A DNA stretch of 64,000 nucleotides from Hyaloscypha bicolor E (taxonomy: Eukaryota; Ascomycota; Leotiomycetes; Helotiales; Hyaloscyphaceae). Under the pieces are notes generated by a model that was not told the origin of the DNA, did no database searches, and saw nothing but the letters and a program-made list of their open reading frames with translations. The translations under genes and the position numbers were made by a program. The stretch lies in assembly GCF_002865645.1 (NCBI RefSeq), contig NW_020194517.1, positions 1,860,001 to 1,924,000 of the forward strand, written 5' to 3'. Below are positions 59,921-64,000 of this stretch, piece by piece (the first letter of the stretch is position 1; every line of letters begins with the position of its first letter).

Positions 59921-61213
59921 TTAAGCACCCTTCCCCTCCCCAAAGAAAGGATAATCAGTATAGCCCTTGGTCTTAGGATCTGCCCCATAAAACGTGCTCC
60001 TATCATAAGCGTTCAACGGCAAGCCCTCTCTCAACCTCTTCACCAAATCCGGGTTAGCAATGAACCACCGCCCCATCACAACAGCATCCGCATCCTCAGT
60101 CCTAACCTTCTCCTCTGCATTCTCCCTACCAAAGCCTCCGGCAGCAAGGAACCTCACTCCTCCTTTCTTCAGAATATTTCTGAACGGAACCAGAGAATTC
60201 ACCCTTTTGGGATCAAATTTGACGCCTTCCACCGGCGTCTTCGAGTACGCTGCCAAAGCAGCCATCTTACCGGCCTCATCGAGCTCCTCGTCAAACCTCG
60301 GCTCGATCATATGCACATACGAAACTCTATTTTCTTTGGGAAGTTCTGCGATTTGGGTGCACAGGTACGCCCAGTGTTTATTTGGGTTCGAGTCTCGCGT
60401 GTCTTGGTAGTAGTTGTAGGGCGAGAGACGGATGCCGACTCTTTCGGGGCCAATTGCGGAAGTGACTGCGCGGATGACTTCAAGTGGGAAGCGGCAGCGA
60501 TTCTCGATCGAGCCACCGTAGGCATCGGTGCGTTTATTCACATTGTCATGGAGAAATTGTTCGAGGAGGTAGCCATTCGCTCTGAGTTCTACGGTTAGAA
60601 GCCAATTGGTACTGGCAAGAGGGAGGTTGGGGAAGACAAACCCATGAATCTCAACTCCATCAAAGCCCGCTTGTTCCATGCACGCTTTCGCAGCGTCTGC
60701 GAATTGCTTCACTACATCTGCAATCTCCTCCACAGTCATGAGTCGGGGTGGGAAGTCTGCATACTCATCACCATTGACAGCTTTCCCTTTGATCGGTGTA
60801 TCACTCGAACTTAGCGTCTGGTGTCCTTCGATGAGTGCCGGTACAGTGCCCCTTCCAACATGCCAGATCTGACAGAAGATGTAGCCCCCTTTTGCGTGCA
60901 CTGCGTCAGTAACTTTCTTCCACCCTTCGAGCTGGCCTGGGGTGAAGACTCCTGGGATTCCGGGGTAGCCGCCGCAGAGGCGAGAGATGTTTGTTGCTTC
61001 GGTGATTTGCAATCCACCTTTGGTTGATCGTTGAGAATAATACTCCACGGCTACATCACCGCATTTCCAGACACCTGGGGACTCAAGGTCGCCTCGCATT
61101 CGAGTACATGGTGACTGGACGATTCGGTGAGAGAGGGTTATGGCACCAAGGGGAAGCGGGGTGAAGAGTTCTGTGTCCGCGAGAGGGGGGAAAGGGGGGC
61201 TCTGTGATCCCAT
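59921..61213 (-). CDS. Old Yellow Enzyme-type NADH:flavin oxidoreductase
   Basis: Start at ATG 61213 (MGSQSPPFPPLADTELF); an upstream in-frame Met at 61348 adds 45 residues with no family similarity. One 60-nt in-frame intron, 60641-60582 (GTTTGT...CTCAG), splices HG to ANGYLL. The product is about 410 aa, normal for the family. Markers: FTPLPLGAITLSHRIVQSP (N-terminal strand), QIWHVGRG, and HGANGYLLEQF with His190, Asn193 and Tyr195 matching the substrate-binding His and Asn and the proton-donor Tyr of yeast OYE1 (191, 194 and 196). Also DAYGGSIENRCRFPLEV, VGIRLSPYN and AAGGFGRENAEEKV (FMN phosphate site). It would use FMN and NAD(P)H to reduce activated C=C bonds in the cytosol. Divergent from the xanthine dehydrogenase gene, with about 600 bp between them. 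Confidence 0.92.
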   Translation of the reverse strand: MGSQSPPFPPLADTELFTPLPLGAITLSHRIVQSPCTRMRGDLESPGVWKCGDVAVEYYSQRSTKGGLQITEATNISRLCGGYPGIPGVFTPGQLEGWKKVTDAVHAKGGYIFCQIWHVGRGTVPALIEGHQTLSSSDTPIKGKAVNGDEYADFPPRLMTVEEIADVVKQFADAAKACMEQAGFDGVEIHGFVFPNLPLASTNWLLTVELRANGYLLEQFLHDNVNKRTDAYGGSIENRCRFPLEVIRAVTSAIGPERVGIRLSPYNYYQDTRDSNPNKHWAYLCTQIAELPKENRVSYVHMIEPRFDEELDEAGKMAALAAYSKTPVEGVKFDPKRVNSLVPFRNILKKGGVRFLAAGGFGRENAEEKVRTEDADAVVMGRWFIANPDLVKRLREGLPLNAYDRSTFYGADPKTKGYTDYPFFGEGKGA

Positions 61214-61816
61214 CGTCGAAGGAAATGGGGATTGGGAGAGAAATTTGGCTGGAGTGAGCTCGCAAGAGCGATGATGTTTTCGGGTGATGAAGAAAGAGAA
61301 AGAGACAAGGTGCTGGGGGGATCTGGCCGAGGGACAGATGGCGGTCAATCAAATCCCATTCTTGCCCGTGGGTGGCCTGATATTTGCCGCCAACTTCAAA
61401 TTCTCATGGAATGGTGTCTCTTCATCGGAGCTCTTCACTCAAAGGTGGTGTACAAAAGTACACTTTAGTCGTCCAATAGTGGGGAAGCAGTAGTGGGGGC
61501 GGGGTGCGCGGCCGCATTTCAGGGGTCGTGATCAGGGGATCGTCTCAGCCCTAACTTTTTGTAGCTAGACACACCTCGCCCCACTTCGCCATTCAACCTC
61601 TCGCAAACTCGTCCCCTCCTCGCACACGGATATTACCCGTTCTAACTTCCCACTCTTGACTTCAGTGGCTTGTGGCGTGCCCACATTCCAAATCACTCCG
61701 AAATCCAGATTCAAGATGTCGGTCAGGTTCAACGCCCTCACCGTGACTTCGCCACGTCTCCTCATACTTCCTCTCTCTCCACTTCCCCCGCCCACCGCCA
61801 TTTCTACAAAGAGACA
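61214..61816. promoter_or_regulatory. Shared divergent promoter region
   Basis: The about 600 bp between the two start codons of the flavin oxidoreductase (minus) and xanthine dehydrogenase (plus) must hold both promoters. A C/T-rich stretch (61730-61800) precedes the xanthine dehydrogenase ATG. No specific operator is claimed. Confidence 0.5.
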
Positions 61817-64000
61817 ATGGAGCTGGACCCCTCGATCACCGCAGTGTTCAAGAAGACGCCGCTGGAATTTTATTTGAACGGCACACGAATACAGCTCTTC
61901 GATCCGAATCCCCAATGGACACTCCTCGACTTCATCCGGTCACAGCACGGCCTCAAGGGTACGAAACTTGGCTGCGGTGAGGGAGGATGCGGTGCATGTA
62001 CAGTTGTCATACAAACTCTAGATACGAGTCGAGAACGAAGTGGAAGAGTGAAGCATCTCGCGGTTAATGCTTGTTTGTTTCCCTTGATCGGAGGTGGGTC
62101 TATCTCCTTTTCCTGATGCGGGAGCGGATCGCTGATATTACGAGAACAGTGGTGGGCAAACATATCATTACCGTCGAAGGGATTGGGAATTCTGAGAATC
62201 CCCACCCACTTCAGGAACGGATGGCGAAACTGCATGGCTCACAGTGAGTACACATGACCCTCAAAAGTATATCGTAAAAAGGGTTCTGATGAGACTTAGA
62301 TGCGGATTCTGTACACCTGGTATCGTGATGTCACTTTACGCCATGATTCGGAACTCGTATGTCCCAGCTACGAAGGAGTTCCGACTGCGTGAAAGTGATG
62401 TTGAGCTTGAGGGCCACTTGGACGGAAATTTATGTCGGTGTACTGGGTATAAACCGATTCTGCAAGCTGCCAAGACGTTTATCACGGAAAATCTGAAGGG
62501 GAAGATTGTTGGGTCCGGCGAAACCGCTGAAGTCTCGCACGACAGCGAATGTTCGGAGATCTCATATACGTCTGAGGGTGCGGTCAAGAGCAACTTCTCT
62601 TGTGGCAGACCAGGTGGATGCTGCAAAGACCCCCCCAAAACGGCAGGCAAAAGTTCTCCATCAGGCAAAAGCTCATCACCGAAACGTTCTGAGGATTCTT
62701 CAGAAACAAGAAGTATTGAGCGTTCCAGCACATCTGAAAGCGCTATCAGCAGTCCCGACGAAAGCGATTCTGCCAGCATCAGTGGTACCACTTATGGAAA
62801 GCCCATCAAATCAAACGAGAAGCAATCTTCAGACGGTACTCCAGTTGAAGGCACGAAAATCGGCAGCCAGCTTGATGCATCAGTTCCGAAGATTGAGCAT
62901 GGAGTCCCACAATATGACTTTGCTTGTTACTCACCCAATACCGAACTCCTGTTCCCGCCAGCCTTGAGAAAATTTGACCAGAACCCGTTATTTTATGGAA
63001 ACTCGACACACGTTTGGCTTCGTCCAGTCACTTTGAAACAACTGCTACTTATCAAAGATGCATATCCGTCTGCAAAGGTAGTTGGTGGGGCGAGTGAAGT
63101 CCAAGTCGAAGTCCGGTTCAAGAATTCGTCCTTCCCAATTTCAATCTATGTATCTGACATCGAGGAACTTCGTGAGATCGATATTGTTAGCAATGACGTG
63201 GACCTCGACACCATTTATGAGGTTGTTTTGGGTGCCAACACTTCACTGACCGATGTTGAAGCATTTTGCAGAGACCTTTCAAGAAGACTGGGACAGCGGG
63301 GTTCTGTCTTGGAAGCCATCCGAAAGCAACTTCGATATTTTGCAGGGAGACAAATTCGGAACGTCGCATCACTTGCCGGCAATATCGCAACCGCATCTCC
63401 CATCTCAGACATCAACCCCGTTTTGGTAGCTTGTGGAGCTTTTCTGACTGCCCAAAGCAAATCCAGAGTGAAGTTCAACCTGGAGATGCCGACTTTTTTT
63501 ACTGGCTATCGAACAACTACGCTCCCCGACGACGCAGTAATTACTCATATCCACATCCCACTACCCCCTCCAAAAGCCATAGAGATTACCAAAGCATACA
63601 AGCAATCCAAACGAAAGGATGACGATATCGCAATTGTGACTGCTGCTTTTAGAGTCAGACTGGACGACGACGGTCTAGTCTCAGAAATCTCACTGGTATA
63701 CGGTGGCATGGCACCCAAGACCGTCGCAGCAACATCGACAATGAAAGCCCTTCTCGGAAAGCAATGGCACAGTTCCACCACACTTGACTCAGGAACGGCT
63801 GCACTGGCCCAAGAATTCGATCTCAATTTCGGCGTACCAGGAGGGATGCCAACCTACCGCAAGACACTAGCCATTTCGTTGTTTTTCCGCTTCTGGCATG
63901 AAGTCATCGCGGACTTGAAATTAGGAAAAGTTGATCCTGATCTAATAACCGAGGTTCATCGTGGTATCTCGTCTGGCTCAAGGGACAATCATAATCCGCA
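61817..64000 (+). CDS. Xanthine dehydrogenase / purine hydroxylase, N-terminal half (runs off the window)
   Basis: ATG 61817 (gagacaATGGAG). Exons 61817-62093, 62150-62243 and 62300 to the window end; introns 62094-62149 (GTGGGT...ACAG) and 62244-62299 (GTGAGT...TTAG), both 56 nt. About 690 aa are present. First 2Fe-2S domain: C53, C58, C61 and C86 in GCGEGGCGACTV and NACL. Second 2Fe-2S domain: CGFCTPG (125, 128) and NLCRCTGY (169, 171). A Ser-rich linker with CGRPGGCC follows, then the FAD-binding part: AKVVGGASEVQVEVRFKN, RNVASLAGNIATASPISDIN and FFTGYR, ending ISLFFRFWHEV. The molybdopterin domain lies outside. The enzyme oxidises hypoxanthine and xanthine to urate in purine catabolism. 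Upstream in-frame Met codons (61670) have no family support. No damage is seen. Confidence 0.95.

Overview
This is nuclear DNA from a filamentous ascomycete (Pezizomycotina). The genes carry short introns of 46-60 nt with GTRNGT donors, CTAAC/CTGAC-type branch points and YAG acceptors. Their families are typical of moulds: DUF3723, FunK1 kinases, PNP-NACHT-ankyrin NLRs, Old Yellow Enzyme and fungal xanthine dehydrogenase. Long stretches are rich in TpA and poor in CpA/TpG, and old reading frames there are broken almost only by TAA/TAG at former Gln/Trp/Arg codons while the frame itself is kept. That is the signature of repeat-induced point mutation (RIP). The species cannot be named from this sequence.

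Layout. (1) About 1-5.3 kb: RIP-damaged relics of a SIR2-family deacetylase, a ferric reductase and an unrecognised gene, then an AT-rich 95-bp tandem repeat. (2) 5.4-14 kb: mostly normal composition, with an intact spliced pseudokinase-like gene, a DUF3723 gene whose 5' half is nearly clean and whose 3' coiled-coil half is heavily mutated, a small membrane protein and a frameshifted DUF7587-like gene. (3) 14.5-16.6 kb: RIP-damaged unknown gene. (4) 16.8-30.4 kb: a block bounded by Fot/pogo-type inverted ends in the order left-left-right-right. It holds a decayed DDE transposase, an NLR immune-receptor-like gene with near-identical ankyrin repeats, a membrane protein fused to a C2H2 zinc-finger region and a truncated APH-like kinase. 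(5) 30.4-50.6 kb: a RIP desert with relics of a tandem AAA+ ATPase (BCS1-like plus a second AAA), two small kinases, a FunK1 kinase, an HTH fragment, a Myb/SANT-like protein and unknown genes. One island of normal composition there could encode a 24-residue CxxC microprotein. (6) 50.7-54.2 kb: a GC-richer gene-free stretch, an extremely AT-rich block of about 670 bp, and a peroxiredoxin gene split by a 1.34-kb hAT-like element with an 8-bp target duplication. (7) 54.7-64 kb: chromosomal arm sequence with several decayed or hypothetical genes, then a clean divergent pair: an Old Yellow Enzyme (minus) and the 5' part of a xanthine dehydrogenase/purine hydroxylase (plus, running off the window).

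The left 52 kb is accessory, transposon-rich DNA. Ferric reductase, DUF3723 and NLR genes together are the cargo types described for Starship giant transposons, but no tyrosine-recombinase 'captain' (DUF3435) could be recognised here, so a degraded Starship is an inference. The right end is ordinary housekeeping DNA, with genes becoming progressively more damaged toward the accessory region.
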